Numbered from the stretch's first letter, positions 43,420 to 52,290 are shown. The stretch: 64,000 nucleotides of DNA from a bacterium (GCA_030429585.1 JAUIEU010000001.1:1731994-1795993), one strand, 5' to 3'. Translations and numbers: made by a program. Notes: generated by a model from the letters alone, not told the origin.

Positions 43420-44010
43420 CTACGCGCTAAGCGTCCCTTTAGTGCTTAGGGGGGTATCGCTACCCAGTGGGGTAACCGCTTGTTGTAGCGAGCGGCCAAA
43501 GGCTTTAAAAATACTTTCCACCACATGATGGTCGTTATCTTGCGCGGGGAGGTGAACGTGCAAGGTTAAGCCAGCACCATCCACTAAGCCTTTAAAAAAT
43601 TCGCGAAATAAATTCGGGTCTAACCCACCTACCGGAAAGTTGCCAAATTGTACTTTCCAAACCAAGTTAGGCCGATTACACAAATCCAGCGCTGTTACCG
43701 CCAAGGTGCCATCCATCGGAAACGAAAAACAGCCTGCGCGTTGAATACCCTTATAGCCGTTTAGTGCTTCTTTTATGGTTTGGCCAAGGGTAATGCCCAC
43801 GTCTTCTATTAGGTGGTGCGGGTCCACGTCAATATCGCCGGTGGCATCAATTTCTAAACCAAATTGGCCGTGGCAGGCAAAGGCGGTGAGCATGTGGTCA
43901 AAAAATGGCAGGCCAGTATTAATGCTAACGGGCGCGGTAGCATCCACATGCCACGTTAATTTAATATCAGTTTCTAGTGTGTTGCGGTGTTGGGTAGCAG
44001 AGCGTGCCAT
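43420..44010 (-). CDS. hisB: Imidazoleglycerol-phosphate dehydratase (monofunctional HisB)
   Basis: This HisB dehydrates imidazole glycerol phosphate to imidazole acetol phosphate. The metal-binding motifs FFDHMLTAFACHG, DPHHLIEDVGITLGQ and NDHHVVESIFKAFGRSL are intact. At 196 residues it has only the dehydratase domain, so the histidinol-phosphate phosphatase found fused in enteric HisB is missing here. The HAD domain on the upstream HisC may supply it. Confidence 0.97.
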   Translation of the reverse strand: MARSATQHRNTLETDIKLTWHVDATAPVSINTGLPFFDHMLTAFACHGQFGLEIDATGDIDVDPHHLIEDVGITLGQTIKEALNGYKGIQRAGCFSFPMDGTLAVTALDLCNRPNLVWKVQFGNFPVGGLDPNLFREFFKGLVDGAGLTLHVHLPAQDNDHHVVESIFKAFGRSLQQAVTPLGSDTPLSTKGTLSA

Positions 44011-44048
44011 AACAGTGTTTCCAAAAAAAGGGGTGTTAAAAGAGAGAA

Positions 44049-45845
44049 TTAAACAGTGGGAGAAAGTTCTTTTTGTTTTGCCTTAGTGGGCAGCAGGCCG
44101 GGTAAAAAAGCGTCGATAAAATCGGTAGGATGCGCGCAGGTATGATGGGCCCCACGGGCAGTTAAACTATCGGCGGGTTGTGTGGTGGCTACCCCAACGG
44201 CGGTTAGGTTGGCACTCACAGCGGCTTGCATATCATCGCCACTGTTGCCTACATAATAACCGTGTGTCACGCCCAGTGTTTCTAATGCTTTGTGCAGATG
44301 ATCGGGCGCAGGTTTGCCGGGTTGGTCCATGTAATCATCGCGGCATACCACCACGTTGTTAAAAATTGGGTTGAGTTGCTTGGCCCATGTGGTGTCGTAT
44401 TCATTACGATAACGGCCAGTAACAATACCGCGCTTGGGGTAACGGGTATTAAGCGCGGTTAAAAAGTCATCGCTCACCATTAGGGTTTCGGCGGTGGGGG
44501 CTAGTTGTAAATAGGTGGCCACGCCCTCTTTGGCAATGGTGTGCCAATCGACAGAAACATTGCGGCGCTTTAGCAATTCGGTGGTGGTATCCCAATCATC
44601 GTTAAAACCACTTTCTAACCGAATGGCCTCAAGTTCACCTTCTTTTAAGGGCGCATCGGGGGCGAATTTTTTAACCAACGCCTCTACGGTTTTATCAAAA
44701 CTGCCAGTGGTATCAATCAGGGTGCCGTCTAAATCAAACAGCAGGGCGCGGCTGTTGTGGAAATCATCAAGTACGGATAAAAACTGTTTGTTTTCGGCTT
44801 CTGTGCCTACCGATACGCGCACCATGCCAAGTAGCTCGGGCACTGTAGAACGATCGCGCAATAAAATGCCATGGTTAGCACAATAGGCGGTTAAGGCTTG
44901 GGCATCTAACCCTACGCGCATTAAAAAAAAGTTTCCGTGGCCGGGGGCTACGGTATAACCACGCTTTTCCAGTTCGGTAATTAACTCTGTTTTGCGGGTC
45001 ATGGCGGCTTGGGCTTGTTGGTGTACTTCTTCGGCGTTGGGCAATAATTCGCTAGCCAATTTAACCGCCATAGTATTTACACTATAGGGCGAGCGAACAA
45101 TGCCCATGGCGGTAACCATGCGGGGGGCGCCAATAACAAAGCCTAAACGCAGCCCGGCTAGTGCCCAGGCCTTGCTAAACGTGCGGGTCATCATCAGGTT
45201 TTCTTGGCCTTTGGCTAGGCGTTGGCGTAGTTCTGGCAAAATACTAACGTTGCAATAATCCGCATATGCTTCATCCATTACAAATAAGGTTTGAGGAAAG
45301 GCGTCGCTCCAGTTGAGCACAGTTTGAGGATCGAGGAGGGCGCCGGTGGGATTGTCTGGGCTGGCCACTACTACCAATTTTGGCGGGGTGTTGCTGGCGT
45401 AGGCCTTGTTTAATTCGGCCTCTATGGCGTCGGTATCGTGGCTTAAATCGGCGCGCACCGATACCATGGTGAGCTTGGCATCTGCCAGTTTTAAATAATG
45501 CCCAATAAGGGGGAAACTAGGCTTAGAAATAATGGCGCTATCTTCGCCGGGTTCAATAAAGGTGCCAGCAAGTACGGCTAGGGCTTCATCGCTACCATTG
45601 GTTAGCAGTAAGGTGTTTTCTGGCACATCCATACGGCGGCTAAGTTGGGTTAAAAACGCCTGATACTCTGGGTAGGTATTGATGTGGGTAATGTCTACAT
45701 CGGCCGGTAAAATACTGGCAAAGCCCATGGTATTTTCGTTAAAATCTAGGCGCGTTTTTTCGCGGCGGCCTTCTAACGGGGGCACATAGGCTACGGCGGC
45801 TTGTACGGTGCGCTTAGGTAAAATGGGCGATGAATTATTAGTCAT
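44049..45845 (-). CDS. hisC: Histidinol-phosphate aminotransferase fused to HAD phosphatase
   Basis: Residues about 1-365 are a PLP aminotransferase of the HisC type: LDFNENTMGFASILP, TNGSDEALAVLAG, VVASPDNPTGALLD, FVMDEAYADYC and the Schiff-base lysine in TRTFSKAWALAGLRLGF. Residues about 370-590 are a HAD subfamily IA phosphatase: LLFDLDGTLIDTTGSFD with the nucleophile and acid Asp, GIVTGRYRNEY, and KPAPDHLHKAL with YVGNSGDDMQAA for the last motifs. Since HisB here has no phosphatase, the HAD part may hydrolyse histidinol phosphate made by the attached HisC. That is inference from fusion and gap-filling. Located between hisG and hisB. Confidence 0.93.
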   Translation of the reverse strand: MTNNSSPILPKRTVQAAVAYVPPLEGRREKTRLDFNENTMGFASILPADVDITHINTYPEYQAFLTQLSRRMDVPENTLLLTNGSDEALAVLAGTFIEPGEDSAIISKPSFPLIGHYLKLADAKLTMVSVRADLSHDTDAIEAELNKAYASNTPPKLVVVASPDNPTGALLDPQTVLNWSDAFPQTLFVMDEAYADYCNVSILPELRQRLAKGQENLMMTRTFSKAWALAGLRLGFVIGAPRMVTAMGIVRSPYSVNTMAVKLASELLPNAEEVHQQAQAAMTRKTELITELEKRGYTVAPGHGNFFLMRVGLDAQALTAYCANHGILLRDRSTVPELLGMVRVSVGTEAENKQFLSVLDDFHNSRALLFDLDGTLIDTTGSFDKTVEALVKKFAPDAPLKEGELEAIRLESGFNDDWDTTTELLKRRNVSVDWHTIAKEGVATYLQLAPTAETLMVSDDFLTALNTRYPKRGIVTGRYRNEYDTTWAKQLNPIFNNVVVCRDDYMDQPGKPAPDHLHKALETLGVTHGYYVGNSGDDMQAAVSANLTAVGVATTQPADSLTARGAHHTCAHPTDFIDAFLPGLLPTKAKQKELSPTV

Positions 45846-45893
45846 GGGGGTTCTCAGGCTAAAGATTATGAGAGGGCGTGATGATGGTATGCA

Positions 45894-46784
45894 TTAGGGC
45901 ACAAGGCGCTCTAGTTTGTATTCTAAAATATCGGTAGCGCCAGCGGCTTTTAGTTGAGGAATTAGGTGGGGCACATCTTTGGCTTTAACGGCGGCCTTAA
46001 CGGCAAAGCCTTCTTGCTGGTGCAAGCTTGTAACCGTCGGCGATTTTAACGAGGGCAGCGCTTGCAGCACGGCATCCATAGCGTCGTTAGCCACGTTCAT
46101 CTCAAGTAGTACTTGTTTTTGGGCGCGCAAGGTACTTTGCATTAGCAGCACCATTTGCTCCAGTTTTTCTTTTTTCCACGGGTCGCTTTCAATAGATTTT
46201 TGATTGCCCACAAAGCAGGTGGTACTGCGCAGCAAGGTATCCACAATGGTTAGCCGGTTTTGCCGAAGGGTAGCACCGGTGGCCGTGTTATCCACAATCA
46301 TATCCGCATCTTCGGGCGGTAGGGCTTCTGTGGCGCCGTAGGTTTTAATTACAAAGGCATCTAAGTTGTTATCGGCAATATATTTTTTGGTCAGCACGTC
46401 GTATTCGCTAGCAATAACAATGCGCTGGTTTTTGTAGGCGGCATCTTTCGCCAAATTTTCGGGTACGGCAGCTACAATGCTAACCGGGTTAAAGCCAAGG
46501 TCTAGCAGTTCCACCGGTTTAGTGGGCGCGCCTACATAGTGAGGTTCGTTTTCAATCATCCAATCTTGGCCGGTAAAACCTGCATCGTGTCTATCTAACG
46601 CAATTAAGGAAGGAATGTTTTGCGCCTTTACTAGCTTCACGCTCACGTCTGGGTCCGAGCAAGCCGGGCGGTACGAGCGGTGCGAAAAGGTAAGATCGAT
46701 ACCCACATGGCCAAGTAGGTTTAGCACCTTATCCATAAGGCGGCCTTTAGGAATAATAAGTTTAAGCGGAGAGCGAGTAGTCAT
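45894..46784 (-). CDS. hisG: ATP phosphoribosyltransferase, long form
   Basis: HisG starts histidine synthesis by joining ATP and PRPP. The 296-residue chain is the long form: catalytic domains (LIIPKGRLMDKVLNLL, DAGFTGQDWMIEN, IVDNTATGATLRQNRL) and a C-terminal ACT-like domain (about 215-296, SPTVTSLHQQEGFAVKAAV) that normally binds histidine for feedback control. It therefore needs no HisZ. It is the first gene of the his cluster. Its promoter should lie in the 117 bases between its start and the terminator upstream; I see no T-box or his leader peptide there. Confidence 0.96.
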   Translation of the reverse strand: MTTRSPLKLIIPKGRLMDKVLNLLGHVGIDLTFSHRSYRPACSDPDVSVKLVKAQNIPSLIALDRHDAGFTGQDWMIENEPHYVGAPTKPVELLDLGFNPVSIVAAVPENLAKDAAYKNQRIVIASEYDVLTKKYIADNNLDAFVIKTYGATEALPPEDADMIVDNTATGATLRQNRLTIVDTLLRSTTCFVGNQKSIESDPWKKEKLEQMVLLMQSTLRAQKQVLLEMNVANDAMDAVLQALPSLKSPTVTSLHQQEGFAVKAAVKAKDVPHLIPQLKAAGATDILEYKLERLVP

Positions 46785-46901
46785 AAGATAATAAAGCGTT
46801 TCTTGTTAACGTAGCCTAGGTGGCCAATAAAGCGTAGCGAATAAAATTTACGATGGCGGCTACAAAGGGGCACGCTCGCCAATCGCAAAAAAGCATCATA
46901 A

Positions 46902-46923
46902 CAAAAAGCCGCCTCGGGTGGCC
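46902..46923 (-). terminator. Rho-independent terminator upstream of hisG
   Basis: On the minus strand GCCACC-CGA-GGCGGC is followed by TTTTTGTT. It ends transcription coming from the block at 47.2-51.7 kb before the hisG promoter region. Confidence 0.8.
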
Positions 46924-47196
46924 TCTGTAATCCGGTTTTCGGTGTTACATCTCGTAGTTAGTATTCAAAGAAGAGATACGACTAGATGAGAGAGATACCG
47001 GGCGACACACCCAGATGAAAGAGAGAGTGCCGAAAACGGGATGGATACGTTGCTAATACATTAGCGTTATCGCCAGAGACTGTGGAGGCGGTGATGAGAA
47101 GAGACACAATGTCGATGATGACGAATCACATCGGCGTGTGTTGAGAGAGACGGAGAAGTGGTTGTAAACATTAGCATGCAGGGTTAGTTACAGGCC
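46924..47196 (-). ncRNA. Non-coding minus-strand stretch rich in TCTCTC, 3' UTR or small RNA
   Basis: No plausible gene lies here. On the minus strand it contains at least four pyrimidine tracts of the TCTCTC type (complements at 46988-46995, 47018-47029, 47096-47105, 47143-47150) and one short hairpin GTAT/ATAC with CTCTTC in the loop, and it ends in the terminator. It may be the 3' UTR of the preceding gene, a processed small RNA, or a Rho-binding region. The strand follows from the terminator. Confidence 0.35.
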
Positions 47197-49203
47197 TTAA
47201 ATGTTGCCAGTAGCGGCAATGGGCCTAGCCGGTGCGGTGGGAGGCACGGGAGGCATGCCGTTGCCACCCAACATGTCATTTAATTTGCTGGGGTCGGCCA
47301 TTAAGTCTTTGGCCATGTTTTCGATGGCTTGTTTTTGGTCTGGGGGCAGGCTTTGCATTAGGCTGTCTACTTCTGCCGGGCTTAGGGTGGGCATGCCAGC
47401 GGGCATACCGGGGGTGGGCGGCAATGCGGTGGTTGGGCCAGGGGCGGTTAGCGGTGGGGCGCCTGTTAGGGCTTGTGGTGCTGCCATGGGTGCCACGGTA
47501 GGCGCTGGTGTTGTACCAGCGGGTAATACCATGCCGTTAGTGGGCACGGGTGGTGGTGGCGCGGCCATGCCCGGTAAGGAAGAGAGGGATTGGCCTCGTT
47601 TCACCATTTCTGCCAATTGAATGGTTTGGGTGTTGATGGCTTTTTCTTCATCGCTTAGGGTGGGGTGCTTGCTCATCCATAGGGTGGTCCACTTGCGTTG
47701 GCCACTACTGGCATTGGCCTTGGAGAGGCGGGCTTGCAGTTTGGTTAGGGTGGCAGGCGGTATTTCGTTGTACCGGGCAAACATATCCGGCGAAATGGCC
47801 TGTACGGCCGCCATGGTAATGAGTGGGGGTACATTTTCCGTGCCTTCCAGGATGGGTTTAATCATGCTGGCGTAGCCTTGGAGCTTGTTTAGCGGCGTGT
47901 TAGGCGGCTGGAAGGAATCCAGCTTGGCGGCAGCCCATAAGGATTCCATGAGGATGACTTCAGAATCTTTTTTCTTCCAATCCTCAATGCTGGGGTCTTT
48001 CAGGGTGGCCATTACCAAGCCCATATCCTTAAGCTGTTTTAGCAGGTTATAGGTATCGGGGGTGGCGGCGTCCGGCCGGTTCCGTAAGATAAAGAGGACA
48101 AACTCAATGGTTTGTAGGCTATACAGGTTGGGGTCTTTTAGCTGGTTTACCTGCCCCTGCTCGTTAGGGATGCTGAGAATATCCCTTAGGAGGCCTTGCA
48201 ACTGAGGGGTGCTTTGAGTGGATAGCTGCTTGTAGAGGGGGAAATCACTTAGTTGTTGTGGCGTACCTGTTGGGCTGCCTGGGGCTGTGGTATTCGCAGG
48301 GTTTGCTGGTGTAGCAGGCGCAGCGGTAGGGGCTGCTTGCTCTGGGGGGGTGGCAGTCGGTGTTGTGGCGGCAGGGGCATTAGGGTCTACAGCCGGAGTA
48401 GGAACAGGGGCAGGGGGTGGTGTTGGTGCGCCGCCAACGACAGGGGCTTCTGCTGGCGTTGCCGGAGGTGCCGCTGTTGGGGTGGTTGGGTCGGTGGGCA
48501 GGGTGGGTAGCTGGCTTGCAGGTACCGCATTAGGGAAGGGGCTGCCAGTAGAAGGGGCAGGGGTGTGATCAATAACACCGGGCATTCCCACCATGGCGGG
48601 TGGCGTGGGTGGCTGTTGCCCTGGGAAAAATTGTGCCTGCTGTTGTGGCGCCATAGGGTAATACCCGCCGCCATAAGGGGCCCCCATAGGGGGTTGTGGG
48701 GCACCGTAGTGCTGCCCGTACCCTTGTAACGGTTGACCTGGAGAAGGGCCGCCGGTAATGGCTTCTAGCTGTTGGTTTACTTCGTTGGCTAGGTTCATGT
48801 AGGCCAGGCGGGCCACTTCGGCTTCGTGGCGTTCTTTCATGGCCACTTGGTAGGCAAACTGGAGCTGTTGAAATTTAGGCTGCATGGCGGCCAGCATATT
48901 GGCCTGACTGTTGACCGGCTGCGGGAAGGCCTGGCCTGGGGTACCGTAAGGCACGGTGGCGGCGGTGTTGTAGGCGTTGGGCTGGCCGTAAGGGCCTTGT
49001 GGTGCTTGGTTGCTTCTACCCATTGGCGAAAAGGCATCTAGCTGTGGTTGCTGCCATTGTGGTTGCTGCTGGGGATAAATGGGCTGGCCGTTTACCGTAA
49101 CCATGGGCGGCGATAAGGTGGCAGGGTTGCCTTGTTGAATATTGATAACAATATTGCCACTGGGGAGAGTGTTAGGCGGGGTGGTAAATGGCACAATGGA
49201 CAT
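47197..49203 (-). CDS. Large Pro/Ala/Gln-rich protein with helical core
   Basis: I do not recognise the family. Residues 1-115 are low-complexity (QPQWQQPQLDAF, PYGQPNAYN), 115-155 a helix (MLAAMQPKFQQLQFAYQ and on), 160-330 Pro/Thr/Ala repeats, 330-560 an ordered all-helical region resembling HEAT-like packing (DPNLYSLQTIEFVLFILRN, LITMAAVQAISPDMFARY), and 560-668 another Pro/Ala/Gly tail ending in PDQKQAIENMAKDLM. No signal peptide or membrane helix. The Pro-Tyr-Gly-Gln patches resemble those in the Tyr/Gly-rich protein downstream of lpxB. Start MSIVPFTTPP has only a distant AAGGGA. Possibly a scaffold linked to the nearby flagellar gene, but no evidence. The following 291 bases upstream hold nothing I can name. 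Confidence 0.7.
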   Translation of the reverse strand: MSIVPFTTPPNTLPSGNIVINIQQGNPATLSPPMVTVNGQPIYPQQQPQWQQPQLDAFSPMGRSNQAPQGPYGQPNAYNTAATVPYGTPGQAFPQPVNSQANMLAAMQPKFQQLQFAYQVAMKERHEAEVARLAYMNLANEVNQQLEAITGGPSPGQPLQGYGQHYGAPQPPMGAPYGGGYYPMAPQQQAQFFPGQQPPTPPAMVGMPGVIDHTPAPSTGSPFPNAVPASQLPTLPTDPTTPTAAPPATPAEAPVVGGAPTPPPAPVPTPAVDPNAPAATTPTATPPEQAAPTAAPATPANPANTTAPGSPTGTPQQLSDFPLYKQLSTQSTPQLQGLLRDILSIPNEQGQVNQLKDPNLYSLQTIEFVLFILRNRPDAATPDTYNLLKQLKDMGLVMATLKDPSIEDWKKKDSEVILMESLWAAAKLDSFQPPNTPLNKLQGYASMIKPILEGTENVPPLITMAAVQAISPDMFARYNEIPPATLTKLQARLSKANASSGQRKWTTLWMSKHPTLSDEEKAINTQTIQLAEMVKRGQSLSSLPGMAAPPPPVPTNGMVLPAGTTPAPTVAPMAAPQALTGAPPLTAPGPTTALPPTPGMPAGMPTLSPAEVDSLMQSLPPDQKQAIENMAKDLMADPSKLNDMLGGNGMPPVPPTAPARPIAATGNI

Positions 49204-49494
49204 AATGGGGGGCGTGTCCCTTAAAAAAGCAAAATTGAGGGCAGAGAAATGAGTGAAATAAAAGGTTATGGTTAAAATAGAGGGGGATATAACCGTACAA
49301 AAAGCGGCATACCAGCTAACCAGAACCGATGGCCGCCATCTTATTTAGGTACGATGACTGTCATAGGGTTCAGAAATGTTAAAGGTGGTGAACCGCTTGT
49401 GTTGCTAGCAAGGGGGCAAAAGACAGGGGGTTTGTTACAACCCTGCAACAAATATCGCCCCTAATTAGGCCTGGTGTTGGTATGCGGTGTGGGC

Positions 49495-50331
49495 TTAGTG
49501 GCGGGGGGGCGGTTGTTTAACAGCGGCTAAAAATGCCCCGGAGAGGCTACTTGGCGATGGTGCCTGCTGATGTTTGGGTTGTTGATGGGTTGGGTTGGTG
49601 GTGTGTTGGGTTGGCCAGCGGCGTTGTTCTCTAAAGATAGCCTGGGGGTCAATATCCGGTAGCTTGGTTAACCCAATGGCTGGCGAATAGGTGGGTGAAA
49701 ACAAGGCGTTAATCGCCCCTGTTGCCGCGGCAGGCTGGGGCAGGGTGGCGTTGTTGGTGGGTGCTGTGGGGTGGGTTGTTTCTACAGGGGCATTTAGCTG
49801 GCCTGCTAGCTGCTGAAATACTGGCGTGGTAGCCGTTGTTGGAGGGGGGGCAGGGGGTGTCGCCATCGGGGCTGCGGCGGTGTGTAGCACTTGTGTAAAG
49901 GTAGACCCAGCAGGGGGGCTGGCTTGTTTGGCGAGTTGTTGCTGCTGTTGCCAGTCGCGGGCAATGGCGTTCAGGGTATCGCCTGCCAGTATGCGGGTGT
50001 GGACGTGATGCAATACCTGTATATCCGCATCCGTAAAATGGTTATCGGCGGTGTCGTACAGGGGGTAGGGCAGCGCAGGCAAGGTGCCTCCAGCGCTGTG
50101 GCCGCCATAGGCGTGGGCGGGTAGCCTAAACTTGACGCACAGGCGCACCAGGGCACGGGGGGCCAACCCCAGTTGCCGGGCCACTTGCTCTAGCGGGGTG
50201 GTGCTAGAACCAGGGGGAAGGGAGTGGCCTGGCGAGGTGTTGGGGGTTTGGGGGGAAGGTGGGGGGAAGGTGTTAGAAGCGTTAGGCACTGGCAGGTGGG
50301 GGGAAGGTAGAGGGTTGGGGCCGAACATCAC
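49495..50331 (-). CDS. Pro-rich protein with MerR-like helix-turn-helix
   Basis: The 278-residue product has a Pro/Ser-rich lead, a compact domain at about residues 45-130 (LEQVARQLGLAPRALVRLC, then HFTDADIQVLHHVHTRILAG and LNAIARDW) and a long Pro/Ala/Thr-rich tail. The domain has the look of a MerR-type DNA-binding fold: a helix-turn-helix, a wing with aromatic residues and a following helix. A regulator is likely, and its target may be near, but this is inference. Same strand and similar composition as its two neighbours; the tail ends in QPPPRH. Confidence 0.55.
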   Translation of the reverse strand: MMFGPNPLPSPHLPVPNASNTFPPPSPQTPNTSPGHSLPPGSSTTPLEQVARQLGLAPRALVRLCVKFRLPAHAYGGHSAGGTLPALPYPLYDTADNHFTDADIQVLHHVHTRILAGDTLNAIARDWQQQQQLAKQASPPAGSTFTQVLHTAAAPMATPPAPPPTTATTPVFQQLAGQLNAPVETTHPTAPTNNATLPQPAAATGAINALFSPTYSPAIGLTKLPDIDPQAIFREQRRWPTQHTTNPTHQQPKHQQAPSPSSLSGAFLAAVKQPPPRH

Positions 50332-50440
50332 AATAGGGATTAGGTACTATTATAAAGTGGTTTGTGGGTTTAGCCCACTGCCAGTGTTAGAGGCCCGTGC
50401 CGCTAACAGGTGTTAGGAAGGGGTTTGGGGGGAAGATGCT

Positions 50441-51721
50441 TTAGGGCCTGTCTGGTGGTAGGTAGGCCGTGCCAGCGTACATATTATCCCGCGGGGGGCT
50501 TAGCCCGCTTTGTGGGGGCCCCACGCCTAAAACATCGGCGTAGCTACGGGTACCATGGATAATATTGTCGGTGTAATGCTGTTGGAAATCCTTAAAGTAG
50601 TTATCTAAGGCCCGTGGGCTTTTTCGGTACATCTCTAGCAATTCGCCACCAGGCTTTAGTCGTAATATATCCTGGTTAGCCCAGCCGCCACTGCCATACG
50701 GGTTGCTACTGCTGTGGCTGCCGTTTAGGTATTTATCTTTATAGGTTGTGCCATGGCTGTGTCCATCGCCCTGGTGGTTATCTAGCCCAGGGTGGGGCAT
50801 GGTGTAGGTTGGTAGGCCTTGGCTATTGCCGTGTTTATCTTGCGGGTAATGCCAGTAGCCTTTGTAGTCGCCACGTATTTCGGCCATGTCTCGTAGGGCC
50901 ATGGGGGCGCGGGTATCGCGGTAGCGTGGGTCGTGGATGTCGTTAAATCCATCGTGATTACTATCGATAAAGCCTTTTCGCGGGCCGCCGTAGGGGCCTA
51001 CAATACCAATGGGCTGTTGGGTAACTTGCCCGTAAGGGTCTTTATAGGTGTCTCGGTAGGTATCCCGGTTAGCGCCGGACGTGTGGCCAGTGTTATAGCC
51101 GGTATCGTATCCTGTTGGGCTGCCTTGGCCATGGCGGTTATACCGGTGGCCGTAATAATCCATTTGCTCGCGGATACGCATGCCCTTGCTTGGGGAGTGG
51201 TGATTAATAAAGCTGTGGCCCACAATGGCGCCACCAATAGCTAAGGGTAGGCGTACAAGGGCACCCAGCTTGCCGTTTAGCTTTAGGCCGCCTGCGGCTA
51301 CCTGGCCTAAGCCGTAGCCAAGCCCGCCGCCAATACCAATGCCTAGCAAGCGTTTAACAAAGCTCCCCAAGCCGGATTCTACCCCAGGCACCGTGCCACT
51401 GCGGCCCGTGCGGGTTTCGTAAACATCACTCACGGCGCTGGCATCTTGGGCGGCACTAAGGCCAGCCCAGCCTAGGGCACCTATGCCCAGTAGGCCTGCT
51501 TCGCTAACCCCGCCTAAGTGTTGGGCAAATTGTTTTAATCGCCCTGGCGGTTTGGTTGCCGCTTGGGTGGTGGCTTGCTGAAGGGTGGGCGCTGCGGTGG
51601 CTAAGGCGTTGTTTACCGCCGTATGGATAGGATGACCCGCACCAGCGGCCAACACACCAGGTGGCGGTGCGTTATGTGCTGCTTGCGTGGCAAGGCGTTG
51701 TAATACAGGCCCATAGGTCAT
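50441..51721 (-). CDS. Glycine-zipper hypothetical protein with Ca-loop-like motif
   Basis: I do not recognise the family. The 426-residue chain has an Ala/Gln-rich lead, several small hydrophobic glycine-rich helices (GLLGIGALGWAGLSAA at about 76; LGIGIGGGLGYGLGQVAAGG at about 131; LAIGGAIVGHSFIN at about 160) and a His/Tyr/Gly/Asp-rich C-terminal half. DSNHDGFNDIHD (about 260) resembles a calcium-binding EF-hand or dockerin loop (DxNxDGxxD). It may insert in or associate with membranes. First gene of a three-gene minus-strand block; its 5' end is divergent from the ncRNA candidate at 51.7 kb. Confidence 0.65.
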   Translation of the reverse strand: MTYGPVLQRLATQAAHNAPPPGVLAAGAGHPIHTAVNNALATAAPTLQQATTQAATKPPGRLKQFAQHLGGVSEAGLLGIGALGWAGLSAAQDASAVSDVYETRTGRSGTVPGVESGLGSFVKRLLGIGIGGGLGYGLGQVAAGGLKLNGKLGALVRLPLAIGGAIVGHSFINHHSPSKGMRIREQMDYYGHRYNRHGQGSPTGYDTGYNTGHTSGANRDTYRDTYKDPYGQVTQQPIGIVGPYGGPRKGFIDSNHDGFNDIHDPRYRDTRAPMALRDMAEIRGDYKGYWHYPQDKHGNSQGLPTYTMPHPGLDNHQGDGHSHGTTYKDKYLNGSHSSSNPYGSGGWANQDILRLKPGGELLEMYRKSPRALDNYFKDFQQHYTDNIIHGTRSYADVLGVGPPQSGLSPPRDNMYAGTAYLPPDRP

Positions 51722-51729
51722 GGTTAGGC

Positions 51730-52142
51730 CGCTCCCTCTCTCTTTTGCAGTGGTTGCTGGCGGTGGGCCCTGTGTTTAGCCGCGTCCGCGCCAGTGTTAC
51801 TGGTTCTTCTCTATGTAGTATTGCCGAATCGCTTAGTGGTTAAGTTGTTGGCAGATACGTTTGATTCTCTCTTCAACCGCATTAAACCAACAGAGGCCAT
51901 TTTTGTGCGAATACACCACCTGATGTATGAAGAACTGTTACAAACCCACCGATGTTATACATATCCAAACCGGAGGCGGTTGGAACCCGGCAATCGTTGC
52001 TCTCTCTTACGAACGCTGGGCCCAAACTCTGGTATATGGATGATGACACCCTTTAATTATCCCACCTCTCTCTCTTTCCCAAAACCACACAAAAGCGCCG
52101 ACTCGTGATTGCTCTCTCTTATCACACCGGCGCCTTTTTTTT
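51730..52142 (+). ncRNA. Candidate non-coding RNA with repeated CUCUCU loops
   Basis: This stretch has no convincing gene but ends in a strong plus-strand terminator. It carries five TCTCTC tracts: 51736-51746, 51865-51874, 51998-52009, 52065-52078 and 52110-52121. Three are the loops of short hairpins with different stems: TTGA/TCAA around TTCTCTCT, TCGT/ACGA around TGCTCTCTCTT, and GTGAT/ATCAC around the same 11-base loop. Changed stems with a kept loop suggest an RNA that displays the motif, in the manner of CsrB-like or antisense small RNAs. The 5' end and promoter are not identified, so the start given is nominal. Rho-binding or mRNA leader are alternatives. Confidence 0.45.
52091..52142 (+). 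terminator. Strong Rho-independent terminator with inner motif hairpin
   Basis: AAAAGCGCCG (52091-52100) pairs with CGGCGC before eight Ts. Inside it is the GTGAT/ATCAC stem with the TGCTCTCTCTT loop. No plus-strand gene precedes it, which implies a non-coding transcript. Confidence 0.8.
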
Positions 52143-52290
52143 GCGCCAGTGGGCGCTTTGTAGTGGGGTTCGATGGCTGCTTCTATCAATAAACTGTCAG
52201 GTTGTAGCTGAAGCTGCTGTGTGAGGTTTTTCCTAGAAGCTATGCTGTATTTCTACCTTAATACTTGCTATTAAACTCTTTTGATATTCC

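Noticed and set aside
46785-46901. T-box or histidine leader peptide before hisG
   Set aside because: No run of His codons, no T-box core sequence and no attenuator hairpin in this short gap; the terminator upstream belongs to the neighbouring block.
51794-52108. 104-residue open frame on the plus strand
   Set aside because: GTG start without ribosome-binding site, no protein-like pattern, and its stop lies in the terminator stem. The region is better read as non-coding RNA.
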